Source of the DNA: a virus
Virus record (IMG/VR): IMGVR_UViG_3300032053_000420
Span: 1 to 27,394 of that record
DNA: 27,394 nucleotides
Strand: one strand, 5' to 3'
The position numbers and the translations under genes were made by a program. Positions 27,355 through 27,394 of this stretch are shown here, piece after piece; position 1 is the first letter of the stretch, and each line of letters starts with the position of its first letter. The notes below the pieces were generated by a model that had not been told where the DNA came from, did not search any database, and saw nothing but the letters and a program-made list of their open reading frames with translations.

Positions 27355-27394
27355 CTGAACTTTATTGTTCTGTATATAGAATCGTTATTCGAAA

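Noticed and set aside
1-27394. CRISPR arrays, insertion sequences, integrase or attachment sites
   Set aside because: No regularly spaced repeats, transposase motifs or terminal inverted repeats were found; the only notable direct repeat is the 17-bp pair at 23.85 and 24.02 kb.

Overview
The window is part of a large tailed-phage genome of T4-like type. It holds the clamp-loader ATPase (gp44-like), a T4-type ATP-dependent DNA ligase (gp30-like), an RNA ligase, a GroES-type co-chaperonin, PhoH, MazG, dCMP deaminase and a DnaQ-type exonuclease. These sit among many small unknown genes packed with ATGA or TAATG stop/start overlaps. I see no tRNA, integrase, insertion sequence or CRISPR array. 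Sigma-70-type promoters with near-consensus boxes suggest a Gram-negative, probably proteobacterial, host. A lipase-like hydrolase resembling those of Alpha- and Betaproteobacteria fits this, but the host is an inference.

Layout. Nearly everything reads on the minus strand; only phoH (about 1.9 kb) and a small gene at 16.5 kb read on plus. From the left edge: a partial DnaJ J-domain protein and a phage-encoded translation initiation factor IF-1 (0-0.45 kb); two unknown genes; phoH; two paralogous small membrane proteins (2.8-3.3 kb); a P-loop kinase/nucleotidyltransferase fusion coupled to a HAD phosphatase (3.35-4.75 kb); clamp loader and co-chaperonin (5.1-6.4 kb); a DnaE-like fragment (6.8-7.3 kb); an accessory block of small unknown genes with dCMP deaminase and MazG (7.3-14.1 kb); an alpha/beta hydrolase, an A-type Fe-S carrier and two ClpP-family proteases (14.2-16.4 kb); the small plus-strand gene and the exonuclease (16.5-17.9 kb); two long probable virion-cargo proteins (17.95-22.95 kb); RNA ligase, small genes, DNA ligase and a homing-type endonuclease (23.0-25.9 kb); and two further unknowns, one perhaps SufB/D-like (26.1-27.35 kb).

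Regulation is unusually readable. One promoter class is sigma-70-like (TTGACW, 17 bp, TAYAAT) at 14.1, 17.9, 25.4 and 26.1 kb, upstream of small early-type genes, the exonuclease, DNA ligase and the endonuclease. A second class is a T4-late-like NATAAATA box, found nine times just upstream of start codons. Three strong hairpin terminators lie at 2.74, 14.16 and 23.02 kb. Two RNA elements stand out: a pair of mutually exclusive hairpins over the RNA ligase Shine-Dalgarno, and a structured leader of about 150 nt before the endonuclease.

The genes group into nucleotide supply (dCMP deaminase, MazG, HAD, kinase fusion), replication and repair (clamp loader, DNA ligase, exonuclease, DnaE-like piece), RNA repair (RNA ligase), protein synthesis and quality control (IF-1, J-domain, co-chaperonin, two ClpP), Fe-S chemistry (A-type carrier, possible SufB/D-like protein), and proteins apparently targeted into the head by N-terminal sequences that match the T4 gp21 cleavage rule.
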